From the NCBI RefSeq assembly GCF_030159255.1, contig NZ_BSCT01000007.1, forward strand, positions 209,237-273,236: DNA of 64,000 bases. The letters are read 5' to 3'. Positions 53,709-63,803 of this stretch are shown here, one piece after another. A program made the translations under genes and the position numbers. Below the pieces are notes generated by a model. It was not told the DNA's origin. It saw only the letters and a list, made by a program, of their open reading frames with translations, and searched no databases. Source of the DNA: Bradyrhizobium sp. SSBR45G (GTDB lineage Bacteria > Pseudomonadota > Alphaproteobacteria > Rhizobiales > Xanthobacteraceae). Numbering within the stretch: position 1 is the stretch's first letter; each line of letters opens with the position of its first letter.

Positions 53709-54254
53709 ATGTCGATCGAGCAGCTCAAGGACCAGATCCCGGACTTCGCCAAGGACGTCAGGCTCAATCTGTCGTCCATGGCCTCCGATGAGACGCTGTC
53801 GGCGCAAGCGAAGTACGGCCTGTTCATCGCCTGCGCGATTGCCACCCGCAACCCGACGGTGACGGCGGCCCTCGAATCGGTCGCAGCCGCGCATCTGTCG
53901 CCGGCCGCCTTGGCGGCAGCGAAGTCGGCCGCCGCGATCATGGCGATGAACAACGTCTACTACCGGTTTGTGCACCTTGCCTCGAACAAGGAGTACGCCA
54001 CGATGCCGGCCCGGCTGCGGATGAACGTCATCGCCAACCCGGGTGTCGACAAGGCCGATTTCGAGCTGTGGTCACTCGCGGTGTCCGCGATCAACGGCTG
54101 CGGCACCTGCATCGACGCGCACGAAAAGGTCCTGCAGGATGCGGGCGTCCCCGCGACCTCGATCCAGACCGCCGTCCGCTTCGCGGCCATCATCCAGTCG
54201 GTCGCCGTCGCGATCGAAGCCGCCGGCGTCTCCGTCGCGCTCGCGGCTGAGTAG
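53709..54254 (+). CDS. ahpD: Alkyl hydroperoxide reductase AhpD
   Basis: A 181-residue helical protein that recycles AhpC. The redox motif CGTCIDAHE gives Cys131, Cys134 and His138, matching the catalytic Cys130/Cys133/His137 of the mycobacterial protein. It belongs to the CMD/AhpD superfamily. It is translated right after ahpC, so the two form a two-gene operon. Confidence 0.93.
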   Translation: MSIEQLKDQIPDFAKDVRLNLSSMASDETLSAQAKYGLFIACAIATRNPTVTAALESVAAAHLSPAALAAAKSAAAIMAMNNVYYRFVHLASNKEYATMPARLRMNVIANPGVDKADFELWSLAVSAINGCGTCIDAHEKVLQDAGVPATSIQTAVRFAAIIQSVAVAIEAAGVSVALAAE

Positions 54255-54754
54255 AAATCGACCCGATATGTGAATGCGGCCGGCCTTGTCCGGCCGCATT
54301 TGCGTTTGGCGACGTCGCGCAGGGGTTGCACTCATTGAGGGGCGCCTGCAACCGTTCAGGTGGCTAAGCCACTGAACACGCGGCAAAGTCGAAACAGCAG
54401 CGGCATTCTGATACTCCGGACCATGTCTCCGCGGTGCCCGGAGCGCCGGCCACCTCGCGTCCTGCGAGCATTCATCGATGGGGCCAGCCGGGAAATTTCC
54501 ATCAAATAGCCTTACCTACTCACGCTTCCCGCCAAGAACATTGATCAGCTTAAGGGCCAAGCAACATCGATTGTGACCAGGGCGCGCGAAAACAGTGGCG
54601 CGTGTGTCGGAAGGAAACCGGACCTGTCAGTCGCGACGCAAACGTTGATGCATTTCCTCCGATCCCGCATCATGCGATCATCGGGTCGACCGCGCGTGCC
54701 TGACGCCCTGAAGCTCTCTCCGGCGATCCGATCGTCGGAGACAGGAGGCTAGTG
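54255..54754. other. 500-base intergenic region without a supported gene
   Basis: Between ahpD and the Sel1-like gene. Short open frames exist on both strands, but none has a ribosome-binding site or a sequence that I recognise. CCGGCCTTGTCCGGCCG just after ahpD could form a short hairpin. Confidence 0.5.
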
Positions 54755-55675
54755 ATGAGTGCTCCAGTTCAGAACGATCCGGACAAGCCGGCGCCGCCTT
54801 GGGCCAGTGAAGAGCTTCGCAAATATGCGCCGCGCCGTCGCCAGGCGGATGCGGATCCGACCATGGACGACGCGCCTGCCGACGGCAGCCCCCTGCCGCA
54901 CCATCTGGTCGCACGGCCCAACTTCCTGCTGGCGCGCCCTGCCCCGGTCGATCTTGACGATGAAGACGTGCGGCGAGCCTGGAGTGCGAAGCTCGATCCC
55001 GTGGTGATGCCGGCCCCGCCGGACGATACGGAAAAGGCTTCGCGTCTCGGTCTCATCATCAAGATCGGGGCCGCCGTCGGCATCGCCGCCTCCATCGCCA
55101 TGATCGTCGTCAACATGGTCCCCTTCGACGGCAACGGAGCCGTGCCTGCCGGCAAAAGCCAGATCATGCCGGCGACGGTGCTGGAGAGCCTTGCCCAGAT
55201 CGATCCGGCAGAAGCCAAGGTCGCCCAGGACGATCCGCCGCAGACGGTCGCCTCGCTCGTGGCTCCCGGCAATGCCGAGATGGCGACGCGCGCCTGGCCC
55301 TCGGCCCCGCAATCGCCGCCGCCGATGGTCGCCGCTCCGCCGGCAACCTCGAACCTGCCGTCCGCTGCGCCCATGGCCGCGCCGCGCCCGACCGTTCCGC
55401 TGCCTCGAGAGGAGGTCGATTCCCTGATGAAGCGGGGACGCGACTTGCTTGCCGCGGGCGATGTCGCAAGTGCACGCCTGATCCTGACCCGGCTGTCCGA
55501 CGCCGGCGTCGCCGATGCCTCTCTTCTGCTCGCGCGGACCTATGACCCGACCGAACTGACGAAGTCGCGGCTGCTCGGAGCCATCCCCGACGCTGCCAAG
55601 GCCCGCGCCTGGTATCTCAGGGCTGCAGAGCAGGGATCACCGGAGGCCAGCCGCCGCATCTCCGCGGCGCGCTGA
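54755..55675 (+). CDS. Membrane-anchored protein with Sel1/TPR-like C terminus
   Basis: A 306-residue protein from the ATG at 54755, seven bases after AGGAGG. The first ~95 residues are hydrophilic and Pro-rich, residues ~98-120 are a membrane segment (GLIIKIGAAVGIAASIAMIVV), then a long Pro/Ala linker leads to a helical repeat of TPR/Sel1 type at the end (SARLILTRLSDAGVADASLL, AKARAWYLRAAEQGSPEASR). Sel1 repeats mediate protein contacts. The next gene, 82 bases downstream, is a large periplasmic binding protein, with which it may work. Confidence 0.7.
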   Translation: MSAPVQNDPDKPAPPWASEELRKYAPRRRQADADPTMDDAPADGSPLPHHLVARPNFLLARPAPVDLDDEDVRRAWSAKLDPVVMPAPPDDTEKASRLGLIIKIGAAVGIAASIAMIVVNMVPFDGNGAVPAGKSQIMPATVLESLAQIDPAEAKVAQDDPPQTVASLVAPGNAEMATRAWPSAPQSPPPMVAAPPATSNLPSAAPMAAPRPTVPLPREEVDSLMKRGRDLLAAGDVASARLILTRLSDAGVADASLLLARTYDPTELTKSRLLGAIPDAAKARAWYLRAAEQGSPEASRRISAAR

Positions 55676-55757
55676 TCAGCCTAGCGCTCGAAAGCGAACC
55701 GGACCGCTCTCGGCAGGAGAGCGGCGGCGACTGTCTGCGCTCAACACGAAGACATGC

Positions 55758-58127
55758 ATGGGAGGATTGATGATGCAGGGCATCGACGCTGCAATTCGCA
55801 CCTGCGTACCAACCGCAACCAGCCGAGCGCGGCGATGGCGGGATCATCAGACCGGCCGTATCCGCGCCGCCGCGAACGCCGCATCGGTCGCCCTGGCCCT
55901 TGCTGGACCATTGGTGCTGGCTCAGCAGCACGCAGCCGCTGCAGCCGGCAACGACATCCGCATCGGCAATACGATGCCCTATAGCGGGCCGGCCCTCGCC
56001 TATGGCGTCATCGGCAAAGCGATTGCGGCCTATTTCAACAAGATCAACAGCGAAGGCGGAATCAACGGCCGGCGCATCGCTTTCATCTCCTATGACGACG
56101 GCTACGTCCCCCAGAAGACGATCGAGATGACGCGCAAGCTGGTCGAAGAGGACAAGGTCCTGCTGATGTTCGCGGGCCTGGGCACGGCCCCCAACCTTGC
56201 GGTGCGTCCCTATCTCAACGCCAACAAGGTCCCCCAATTGTTCGTGGCATCCGGCTCCTCGCAATGGGATCAGCCGCACGACTTTCCCTGGACCATGGGT
56301 TTTCAGCCGAGCTACCAGGCCGAGGCGCACGTCTATGCGCAGTATCTGTTGGAGACACACAGCCGCGGCAAGATCGCGATTCTTTCCCAGGACGATGATT
56401 TCGGCAAGGATTACGTCAAGGGACTGAAGGACGGCCTGGGCGGCAAGATTCCGATCGTGGCAGAGGCGACCTACAAGGTGACGGACGCCAACGTCAATCA
56501 GCAGATCGCCACGCTCAAGGCGTCGGGGGCCGACATCTTCTTCGATGTGACGACGCCCAAATTTGCCGTCATGGCCATCCGCCGTGCGGCCGAGATCGGC
56601 TGGCGGCCGGACCACATCATCTCCACGGTCTCGGAATCGGTGTCGGCCGTGATGCAGCCGGCAGGCCTGCAGAATGCCGAGGGCATCATGTCCGCGGGGT
56701 ACTATTACGAAGGCGAAGAGGCTGCGACGGCCGGCGATCCGTCCTACCGGGAGTGGTCCGCATTCATGGACCGCTATCTGCCCGATGTTCCCCGAAGCAA
56801 CGGTCTTGCCACCTTTGGCTACCTCGCCGCTAATGCCATGGTGGCGGTGTTGAGGAATTGCGGCGACGACCTGTCGCGCGACAACATCATGAGGCATGCC
56901 GCGTCGCTGAAGGGCCTCAAATTGCCGATGCTGACGCCCGGCATCAGCGTCAACACCAGCGCCCATGACTACGCGCCGCTGGAGCAGATGCAGATGATGC
57001 AGTTCACCGATGGCAAATGGCAGCGCTTCGGTCCGGTCCGCAGCGGCATCGATCCTGGCAGTGTCAGCGATTCGTTCAAGACGATCTTCCGCTACGGCAC
57101 GGCCAAGCGTGACCTAGCCAACCAGCTGAACACCAACACCGTGACGCTGATGACGGGATCGTTCGGCAGCACCTATGCGAACATGGGGGCTGACCTCGCC
57201 TCGGTTCTCGACAAGGGCACGGAATTGCGCGTTCTGCCCGTGCTCGGCCGTGGCTCCGTCCAGTCGGTCGCCGACATCCTGCTGCTGCGCGGCGTCGACG
57301 CGGGCATCATCCGTAAGGACACGCTGGCCTTCGTTGAGCGCAAGGATTTCGCCAACAATGTGCGCGAGCAGCTGGCCTATGTCGCCAAGCTGTTCAACGA
57401 GGAGATGCACGTCCTGGCGCCGAAATCCATCACCAGCCTCAGCGAGCTCGACGGCAAGACCATCGCCGTCGACCTGCCCGACGGCGGCACCTTCGTCACC
57501 TCCATCAACGTGTTCGAACGCCTGGGGATCAGGCCGCACCTTCTCTATATCGAGCCGCGGCTGGCGCTGGACATGCTGCGCAAGGGCGACATCGACGCGA
57601 TCATCGCCGTCGAAGGCAAGCCGTTGCAATGGCTGAGCCAGGTCAAGGATCCAAACCTGCATCTCGTGCCGGTCGACTACGACAAGGCCCTGCATGACGA
57701 CTATCTGCCGGCGACATTGTCAGCCGAGGACTACCCCAATCTCGTCAGTGGCTCAGCACCGGTGAATACGATTGCGGCCGAGGCGTTGCTGGCGTCGTAC
57801 AATTGGCAAGCCGGCAGCGATCGCCATCGCCGCCTGTCGCTGCTGGTCGAAGCCCTGTTCAACAACCTGCCGGCGCTGCAGCGGCCGCCGTTTCATCCGA
57901 AATGGCTGGAAGTGGCGCCAATGGCGCCGATCGCGGGCTGGACCCGCTTCAAGACGGCGCAGGACTGGCTCGACCGCAACATGCGCGCGGCGCAGGTGCT
58001 CGGCGCCAATGCCCAGGCGACCGATCCACCGCCGAACGGGGCGCCCACCGATCCAAAACTGTTCCGCGAGTTCCTGGAATGGCGCGCCAACCGGCAGAAG
58101 CGCCCCGTCGCGCGGCCGCCGCAATAA
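55758..58127 (+). CDS. Fused double periplasmic binding protein (amino-acid ABC type plus TAXI type)
   Basis: A 789-residue exported protein. After a signal segment (ASVALALAGPLVLA) residues ~65-430 are a Peripla_BP_6/LivK-type domain (IRIGNTMPYSGPALAYGVIG, AKLVEEDKVLLMFAGLG-like stretch). From ~450 to ~740 there is a second domain of the TAXI/NMT1 type (VTLMTGSFGSTYANMGADLA, VLGRGSVQSVADILLLRGVD, ITSLSELDGKTIAVDLPDGG). Normally each is a separate protein serving an ABC importer or a TRAP transporter. No permease or ATPase is adjacent. It may therefore be a sensor or scaffold and not a transport component. Confidence 0.78.
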   Translation: MGGLMMQGIDAAIRTCVPTATSRARRWRDHQTGRIRAAANAASVALALAGPLVLAQQHAAAAAGNDIRIGNTMPYSGPALAYGVIGKAIAAYFNKINSEGGINGRRIAFISYDDGYVPQKTIEMTRKLVEEDKVLLMFAGLGTAPNLAVRPYLNANKVPQLFVASGSSQWDQPHDFPWTMGFQPSYQAEAHVYAQYLLETHSRGKIAILSQDDDFGKDYVKGLKDGLGGKIPIVAEATYKVTDANVNQQIATLKASGADIFFDVTTPKFAVMAIRRAAEIGWRPDHIISTVSESVSAVMQPAGLQNAEGIMSAGYYYEGEEAATAGDPSYREWSAFMDRYLPDVPRSNGLATFGYLAANAMVAVLRNCGDDLSRDNIMRHAASLKGLKLPMLTPGISVNTSAHDYAPLEQMQMMQFTDGKWQRFGPVRSGIDPGSVSDSFKTIFRYGTAKRDLANQLNTNTVTLMTGSFGSTYANMGADLASVLDKGTELRVLPVLGRGSVQSVADILLLRGVDAGIIRKDTLAFVERKDFANNVREQLAYVAKLFNEEMHVLAPKSITSLSELDGKTIAVDLPDGGTFVTSINVFERLGIRPHLLYIEPRLALDMLRKGDIDAIIAVEGKPLQWLSQVKDPNLHLVPVDYDKALHDDYLPATLSAEDYPNLVSGSAPVNTIAAEALLASYNWQAGSDRHRRLSLLVEALFNNLPALQRPPFHPKWLEVAPMAPIAGWTRFKTAQDWLDRNMRAAQVLGANAQATDPPPNGAPTDPKLFREFLEWRANRQKRPVARPPQ

Positions 58128-58140
58128 TCTCGCGGCGGGA

Positions 58141-59016
58141 TCAAGCTGCAGCCGCCGCGCCGTTGATGCGCACCTGGACGTCACAGGGGCGCGCGAGATA
58201 GGGGGCGGACGTGACGAGCACATCGGCGCCGGCCGCGGCATAGGCCGCGGCATTCTGTGCATTGACGCCGCCGGCAGCGGCGACGATCGGACGTATCTGA
58301 TGCGTCGCCATCGTGTTCATTCGCTGCACCAGCGCTTCGATGTCGCCCGGCGAAAACTTCTCGGCCTGAATGACGTCGAAGCCGGCTGCCGCAGCCGCGA
58401 CGGCCTGCTCGATTCCCGTGACCTCGATGACGAGCCGCTTCTCCGGGGCGGCACGGCGCAACCGCGCGGCGATGTCGGCGAGCGGCGTATCGCCGAGGAA
58501 GGCGCGATGCTCCGGAAAGACGAGGATGGTTTCGGACAGGCCGAGCCGGTGCATCACCGCCCCGCCCGCCTTGACGGCGGCAACCGCAAATGACTTCGCG
58601 CCCGGGACATTCTTGCGCGTGCAGGCGACCGCGATATCCGGCCTTACCGCGCGCGCGGCACGGACGATCGCGGCTGCCTCGGATGCAACGCCCGACCAGA
58701 TCTCGATCAGCGTCTGCGCCACCTTCCAGCTGCGCAACAGGCCGGCGGCGGGGCCCTGCGCCCGCAGGATCGGCGCGCCCTTGTCCAGCACGGCCCCGCT
58801 GCGCGCGAGCAGCTCGACCCGGCAGCCGGCGAACTCGATCAGCGCCGCGGCATCCTCCGCCAGGGCCAGCACCATGCGGTCTCGCGCGGCAAACTGCATC
58901 GCGCCGGGCTGGGCGCCGATCCCGAGCGCCTCCGTCGTGAGATCGCCGTAGGGGACATCGTCGCGAAGCAGAGCTTCCAGATCATGCTGCGTAGCGGTGG
59001 TCGGCACGCCCGACAT
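58141..59016 (-). CDS. modD: ModD, quinolinate phosphoribosyltransferase-like molybdenum protein
   Basis: A 291-residue protein from the ATG at 59016 (a TTG at 59031 with AGGG upstream is an alternative). LLRDDVPYGDLTTEALGI and ARAVRPDIAVACTRKNVPGA, then GGAVMHRLGLSETILVFPEH, match ModD, a relative of NadC found in molybdate-transport operons. Its reaction is not established. It is divergent from the DUF2478 gene, and Mop and the fix genes follow. Confidence 0.85.
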   Translation of the reverse strand: MSGVPTTATQHDLEALLRDDVPYGDLTTEALGIGAQPGAMQFAARDRMVLALAEDAAALIEFAGCRVELLARSGAVLDKGAPILRAQGPAAGLLRSWKVAQTLIEIWSGVASEAAAIVRAARAVRPDIAVACTRKNVPGAKSFAVAAVKAGGAVMHRLGLSETILVFPEHRAFLGDTPLADIAARLRRAAPEKRLVIEVTGIEQAVAAAAAGFDVIQAEKFSPGDIEALVQRMNTMATHQIRPIVAAAGGVNAQNAAAYAAAGADVLVTSAPYLARPCDVQVRINGAAAAA

Positions 59017-59137
59017 CTCCTCTTGGTCCAAAGGCCCTGTTCTCGATATATCTACGCCGCGCCGCCCGCCCGCGGCCGCCGGACCTCCATGGCCCGGCCG
59101 ACCGGGCGGAAGAACCGCAACTGTCCGAGGTCAAGAC

Positions 59138-59701
59138 ATGACGCCGCACGATCGTCCGGAGCCGGCCGAGCTCAACCCGCCCCGCCTTGCTGCCATTCTC
59201 TATGGCCCGGGCGACGATGCCGACACCCTGCTGGACGCGTTTGTCCAGGGTCTCGTCCAGCGTGGCGTCCGGGTCGGCGGCATCGTTCAGCGCAACACCA
59301 GGGACGAGATCGGCAGGAAGAGCGGAATGGACGTCATCGACCTGGCGAATGGGGATCGAATCTCGATCTGCCTGGACCTCGGCAGCGGATCCACGGCCTG
59401 CAAGCTGGATGCTGCGGGCCTTGCCGAAGCCGGCATGGCCGTCCACCGCGCCATCGCCGCTCATGCCGACCTCATTGTGGTCAACAAATTCTCCAAACAG
59501 GAAGCATCGGGAAGCGGACTGCGCGACGAGCTGGCCGATGCCATCACGTCCGGGATTCCGGTGCTGACGGCCGTGCCGCAGAAATGCATCGAGGACTGGC
59601 GGGACTTCACCGGCGGCCTCGGCACCCTGCTGTCGCCATCGCAACCTGCGATGGAGGCATGGTGGCACGACTTGAACTCCCGTCGCGAGCCGATTGGCTG
59701 A
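59138..59701 (+). CDS. DUF2478 protein linked to molybdenum genes
   Basis: A 187-residue protein from the ATG at 59138. LAAILYGPGDDADTLLDAFV and RGVRVGGIVQRN resemble the first part of a nucleotide-binding fold, and AAHADLIVVNKFSKQEASGS is characteristic of the DUF2478 family, which recurs beside molybdenum transport genes. Function unproven; an NTPase-like role is likely from the family but no classical P-loop is visible. Confidence 0.75.
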   Translation: MTPHDRPEPAELNPPRLAAILYGPGDDADTLLDAFVQGLVQRGVRVGGIVQRNTRDEIGRKSGMDVIDLANGDRISICLDLGSGSTACKLDAAGLAEAGMAVHRAIAAHADLIVVNKFSKQEASGSGLRDELADAITSGIPVLTAVPQKCIEDWRDFTGGLGTLLSPSQPAMEAWWHDLNSRREPIG

Positions 59702-59729
59702 TCGCCTGGCGCGATCGAGCACGTCATCC

Positions 59730-59936
59730 CTACTTGCCGATCATCACGTCCGACGACTTGATCACGGCGGACACGCGGTCGCCGACAGCGAGCCCGAGCT
59801 CTTCCACGGCCTCGTTGGTGATGGCCGAAAACACCGTCAATCCCGGCGCAAGCTCGACCTTGACATGGGCGGTCGTCGCTCCCTTCGAGACCGAGATGAT
59901 GGTTCCCGGCAAGACATTCCGTGCGCTCAGTTTCAC
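59730..59936 (-). CDS. mop: Molbindin (Mop), molybdate-binding protein
   Basis: A 68-residue single TOBE/Mop domain (SARNVLPGTIISVSKGATTA, NEAVEELGLAVGDRVSAVIK, SDVMIG). Molbindins form hexamers that store or buffer molybdate in the cytoplasm. The start is a GTG at 59936 with AGGAG six bases upstream. A perfect 10-bp hairpin (59952-59975) sits just before that ribosome-binding site. Confidence 0.88.
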   Translation of the reverse strand: MKLSARNVLPGTIISVSKGATTAHVKVELAPGLTVFSAITNEAVEELGLAVGDRVSAVIKSSDVMIGK

Positions 59937-59951
59937 AAGCTTCTCCTGACT

Positions 59952-59975
59952 GGCTGCAGCATCGTTGCTGCAGCC
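59952..59975 (-). promoter_or_regulatory. Perfect hairpin in the mop leader
   Basis: GGCTGCAGCA (59952-59961), TCGT loop, TGCTGCAGCC (59966-59975): a perfect 10-bp stem with a tetraloop. It is in the 5' leader of mop, 16-39 bases before the GTG. It has no T-run, so it may be a stability or translation element and not a terminator. Confidence 0.5.
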
Positions 59976-60078
59976 GGATCTAAGCAGAGCGAGCCGCCGG
60001 ACTCAATGACCTATATCAACAACGATACAGGATGGGCGACACATCCGCGCGCACGGAAGAATGCTGTCCGGGCTCGTC

Positions 60079-60375
60079 TCAGCCGAACTTGAACAGCACG
60101 CCGTAGCCGCCGCGCGGATAGCTCCACTCGATGTCGCCGCTGGCCTCACCGATCACCCGGCAGGTACCGCATTCGATGCAGCCGTCGACCGTGATCTCGA
60201 CCTGACCGGAATCGTTCAGCTCGTAGCAGCGCGCCGGGCACGCCTTGAGCAGCGCCTTCAGCTGCGGGCTCGGCGTGGTATGCGGACGGACCTTGATATG
60301 GGCCCGGCCGGGATCGACCTGATAGCGATTGTAGAACAGCTTGTCTTCGACCCTGACCGCGACATCCGTGCTCAT
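60079..60375 (-). CDS. fixX: Ferredoxin-like protein FixX
   Basis: A 98-residue iron-sulfur protein, the last gene of fixABCX, started at the ATG at 60375. Cysteines at 46, 50, 66, 69 and 72 form the ferredoxin-type clusters (CPARC and CIECGTC). The end [15 protein letters not shown] is conserved. It accepts electrons from FixC on the way to nitrogenase. FixX follows FixC by 41 bases. Confidence 0.95.
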   Translation of the reverse strand: MSTDVAVRVEDKLFYNRYQVDPGRAHIKVRPHTTPSPQLKALLKACPARCYELNDSGQVEITVDGCIECGTCRVIGEASGDIEWSYPRGGYGVLFKFG

Positions 60376-60416
60376 CTCTGATCTCCCTTGCCCAGTTGTT
60401 TCGTTCACTTCAGCTA

Positions 60417-61724
60417 TCAGCGCCACGCCCGCGCGAAGCGGAACGCGTCTCCGAACAGGCCCGTCCAGGACCTTGCGCTCACGAACGAACGCAGGGTGCT
60501 GCTCTCCTTCTCCTTCTTCGGCGTGCCGTCGACACGCACGAAGTTCTGCATCGCCTTCGAGACCAGCTGCGGATAGGTCAGGAAGAAGTTCTGCGACTGG
60601 TTGTGCAGCAGCGCCGGCATGTCCTTGTACTTCTTCAGGTCCTTGATGACGAAGGACTCCTCCAGCATCTTCTTGTAGAGCGCGAGGTTCGCCTTGGTCA
60701 TCGGATCGCGGCGCGACTTCACCTGGAAGATCGCTTCCGCCGCGATGCGGCCCGAGGTCATTGCCAGGTTCGAGCCCTCGCGGTGAATCGCGTTGTTGAG
60801 CTGGGCGGCATCGCCGACCACGACCCAGCCATCGCCGCACAGATCCGGAATCGCATTGTAGCCACCCTCGGGGATCAGATGCGCCGAATACTCCTTCACT
60901 TCAGAACCTTCGATCAGCGGCGCCACCGACGGGTGCTTCTTGAAGTTCTCGAGCAGGCCGTAGGGCGTCTCGCCGGTCTTCTGGAAGTCGGAGACGAGAC
61001 AGCCGATCCCGAGCGAGATGCACTCCTTGTTGGAGTAGATGAAGCCCATGCCGGTCATGCCGCGGGAGATCGTGCCCGCCGCTTCGATGACCGCGCCCTC
61101 GTCGCCCTTGAGGTTGAAGCGGGCTTCGATCGTCTCGCGCGGCAGGAAGTGCATCTCCTTGACCGCGAGCGCGACGTTCTCCGGCTTCGGCCGCTCGCGC
61201 AGGCCGGCGCGGGTGCCGAGCAGGCCGTTGACGCCCTCGGCGAGCACGACGACGTCGGCGTGGATCTCACCATCGCGGCGATCGGTCTTGACGCCGATGA
61301 CCTTGCCATAGGCGTCCTGCGCCAGCTCCGTCACCGTGGTCTCGCACAGCACGGTGGCGCCGGCTTCCTTGACCTTGGACGAGAACCATTTGTCGAACTG
61401 GGCACGGATGATGGTGTAGCGGTTCGGCTTCTCCTCGTTGAAGTCGTCCGACTTGTAGTGCAGGCCAACATGCGACTTGTCGTCGAGCATCCAGAAGCGC
61501 TGTTCGACCAGGTGCCGCTCCAGTGGCGCCTCTTCGCGAAAGTCCGGGATCAGCTTCTCCAGCATGTCGGCATAGAGAATCGCGCCCTGCACGTTCTTCG
61601 AGCCTGAGTATTCCCCGCGCTCGAGCTGCAGCACCTTCATGCCGCGCTGGGCCATGGTCAGCGCAGCAGCATTGCCGGCCATGCCGGCGCCTACGACGAT
61701 CGCGTCGAACCGTTCCTCGATCAT
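60417..61724 (-). CDS. fixC: FixC electron-transfer flavoprotein:quinone oxidoreductase
   Basis: A 435-residue flavoprotein from the ATG at 61724. The FAD motif [20 protein letters not shown] is at the N terminus, and [20 protein letters not shown] and [20 protein letters not shown] near the middle match the ETF-QO family. In the FixABCX complex it helps split electrons between quinone and ferredoxin. Confidence 0.95.
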   Translation of the reverse strand: MIEERFDAIVVGAGMAGNAAALTMAQRGMKVLQLERGEYSGSKNVQGAILYADMLEKLIPDFREEAPLERHLVEQRFWMLDDKSHVGLHYKSDDFNEEKPNRYTIIRAQFDKWFSSKVKEAGATVLCETTVTELAQDAYGKVIGVKTDRRDGEIHADVVVLAEGVNGLLGTRAGLRERPKPENVALAVKEMHFLPRETIEARFNLKGDEGAVIEAAGTISRGMTGMGFIYSNKECISLGIGCLVSDFQKTGETPYGLLENFKKHPSVAPLIEGSEVKEYSAHLIPEGGYNAIPDLCGDGWVVVGDAAQLNNAIHREGSNLAMTSGRIAAEAIFQVKSRRDPMTKANLALYKKMLEESFVIKDLKKYKDMPALLHNQSQNFFLTYPQLVSKAMQNFVRVDGTPKKEKESSTLRSFVSARSWTGLFGDAFRFARAWR

Positions 61725-61746
61725 TGCCCTGCTCCCTCTCTGGTGC

Positions 61747-62853
61747 CTAGCTTGCGATGCGGTCGCGCGAATGCGGCGACAGACGTGCGCGGAATGCCTC
61801 GGTGAGCGCCGGCAGCAGCCGGATCGCGTCGGTGACGATGCCGACATGCGCGAAGTCGAAGATCGGCGCGTTCTTGTCGGTGTTGATGGCGACGATCAGG
61901 TCGGCGCCCTCGACGCCCACCCGATGCTGGATCGCGCCGGAGATGCCGGCGGCGATATAGAGCTTGGGCCGGATGGTCTTGCCGGTCTGGCCGATCTGGC
62001 GGTCCGAGGTGACCCAGCCCTTCTGGACCAGCGGCCGCGAGCAGCCGAACTCGGCGCCGAGCACTGCGGCGAGACCTTTGACCAGCTGGAAATTCTCCGG
62101 CGAGCCGAGCCCGAGTCCGCCGGCAACGACGACATCGGCATAAGCGAGATTGGACTTGGCGGAGTCGCGGTCCGGAATGAAGGACAGCACCTTGGTGACG
62201 ATGTCCTCCTCGACGAGGCCGAGCTTGTGCTCGATGATCCGGATCGCAGGCTTTTCCACACGGTCCGGCATCGGCATCACGCGCGGGCGCACGGTCGCCA
62301 TCTGCGGCCGGTAGTTCAGCGTGTAGATCGTGCACAGCAGCGAGCCGCCGAAGGTCGGCCGCGTCGCCGCGAGCGAGCCGTCGGCATCGACGTCGAGCTC
62401 GGTGCAATCGGCGGTGAGACCGGTGAGCAAAGTGGTCGCCACGGAACCCGCGAGATCGCGGCCGAGCGTGGTGGCGCCGAGCAGCAGGATTTCCGGCTTG
62501 TAGGTGTTGACGACATCCGTCAGCGCCTTGGTATAGGCCTCGTTGCGATAATCGGTCAGAACGTCGTCGGCCACGATGTAGGCGAGATCGGCGCCGTAGC
62601 AGAACGACTCCGTGGCCGCATGCTGAACGGCTTCACCGGGCGGGCCGATGACGACGGCCGCCAGATCGACCTTCAGCTTGTCGGCGAGCTTGCGTCCCGC
62701 GCCCATCAGCTCCCACGAGACCGGGTGAACCTGGCCGCGCTCCTGCTCGATGAACACCCAGACGTGCTTGTAGGCCTTGAAATGCTCCGGCAGCTCCTTC
62801 TTGGTCGCGGCGCGACCGGCTGCGGCAGGCGGTGCTTTGGTGGGTTCGCTCAT
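61747..62853 (-). CDS. fixB: FixB electron-transfer flavoprotein alpha subunit
   Basis: A 368-residue ETF alpha-type subunit. [20 protein letters not shown] and [20 protein letters not shown], then [40 protein letters not shown], are the conserved FAD-binding blocks. It pairs with FixA. It lies 22 bases before fixC. Confidence 0.95.
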   Translation of the reverse strand: MSEPTKAPPAAAGRAATKKELPEHFKAYKHVWVFIEQERGQVHPVSWELMGAGRKLADKLKVDLAAVVIGPPGEAVQHAATESFCYGADLAYIVADDVLTDYRNEAYTKALTDVVNTYKPEILLLGATTLGRDLAGSVATTLLTGLTADCTELDVDADGSLAATRPTFGGSLLCTIYTLNYRPQMATVRPRVMPMPDRVEKPAIRIIEHKLGLVEEDIVTKVLSFIPDRDSAKSNLAYADVVVAGGLGLGSPENFQLVKGLAAVLGAEFGCSRPLVQKGWVTSDRQIGQTGKTIRPKLYIAAGISGAIQHRVGVEGADLIVAINTDKNAPIFDFAHVGIVTDAIRLLPALTEAFRARLSPHSRDRIAS

Positions 62854-62905
62854 GGTCGTCGTTCCCTTGATCCGTCAGATGCCGTGAGGCCAGAAGCCTC
62901 GGGGG

Positions 62906-63751
62906 TCAGAAGCCGTGCGCTGAAATCGTCAACTCGGCTTCGAGCTTCGGCTGGCGCTTGAACAATTCCTCGATGAGCGCCTCGGCCGGCGCGCGGGTCG
63001 AGAAGTCGACGATGGTCGCCTTCTCGGCCCGGGCGGACGGTGCGAACACGCGCTTCACGATCGTCGGCGAGCCCTTCAGGCCGCACTTCGAGATGTCCTC
63101 GACACCGGCCTCCTTGGCGCTCCAGGTCACGATCTTGGCGCGCGCGGCGCGCAGCGCGTCGGCCATGGCGCCGCGGCGGATCTCATTGGTCGCCTCCAGC
63201 ATCGTGACCAGACATGGCAGCTTGGTCTTGAGCACCTGAACACCACCTTCCGAGCGGCGCTCGGCCTCGATGGTGCGCGCGGCGGGATCGACCTCGTTGA
63301 TCTTCGCGACATAGGTCAGCTGCAGCAGGCCGAGGCGCTTGGCGATGCCAGGACCGACCTGAGCGGTGTCGCCGTCGATCGTCTGCTTGCCGGTGAACAC
63401 GATGTCCGGCGCGCCGAACGTCTCGCTGATCTTGCGAATGGCCGTCGCCAGCGCGTAGGTGGTGGCCAGCGTGTCGGCACCGGCGAAGAAGCGGTCCGTG
63501 AGCAGCACGGCGCGGTCGGCCCCGTAGGTCAGCGCCCGGCGCAGCGAGTCCTCGGCGGACGGCGGTCCCATGGTCAGCACGGTGACTTCACCGCCGAACT
63601 TGTCGCGCAGCTGCAAGGCCGCTTCGAGCGCGAACAGATCATAGGGATTGATGATGGTCGGCACACCCTGGCGCATGATGGTGTTGGTCACCGGATGAAC
63701 CCGGATCTGCGCGGAGTCCGGAACCTGTTTGATGCAGACGACGATATGCAT
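62906..63751 (-). CDS. fixA: FixA electron-transfer flavoprotein beta subunit
   Basis: A 281-residue ETF beta-type subunit from the ATG at 63751 (MHIVVCIKQVPDSAQIRVHP). NPYDLFALEAALQLRDKFGG and DIVFTGKQTIDGDTAQVGPG are typical. First gene of fixABCX, the route that supplies low-potential electrons to nitrogenase by bifurcation. A sigma-54 promoter lies at 63788-63803; longer frames upstream are not coding. Confidence 0.95.
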   Translation of the reverse strand: MHIVVCIKQVPDSAQIRVHPVTNTIMRQGVPTIINPYDLFALEAALQLRDKFGGEVTVLTMGPPSAEDSLRRALTYGADRAVLLTDRFFAGADTLATTYALATAIRKISETFGAPDIVFTGKQTIDGDTAQVGPGIAKRLGLLQLTYVAKINEVDPAARTIEAERRSEGGVQVLKTKLPCLVTMLEATNEIRRGAMADALRAARAKIVTWSAKEAGVEDISKCGLKGSPTIVKRVFAPSARAEKATIVDFSTRAPAEALIEELFKRQPKLEAELTISAHGF

Positions 63752-63787
63752 GCGATCACTCCCGGTGTGTGGGCCTGCGATGAGGAC

Positions 63788-63803
63788 AGCAATTGTCGTA
63801 CCA
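63788..63803 (-). promoter_or_regulatory. Sigma-54 (RpoN) promoter of fixABCX
   Basis: On the minus strand TGGTACG-ACAA-TTGCT matches the -24/-12 consensus TGGCACG-N4-TTGCT with one difference (T for C). It lies 37 bases before the fixA ATG. This type of promoter needs NifA; no perfect TGT-N10-ACA activator site is visible in the sequence left before the window end. Confidence 0.75.

Noticed and set aside
59976..60078. FNR/FixK-type box (TTGAT-N4-ATCAA) or Mo-box upstream of mop
   Set aside because: TTGATATAGGTCAT matches only one half-site well, and the CTATATC/CGATA pair is too weak for a Mo-box.
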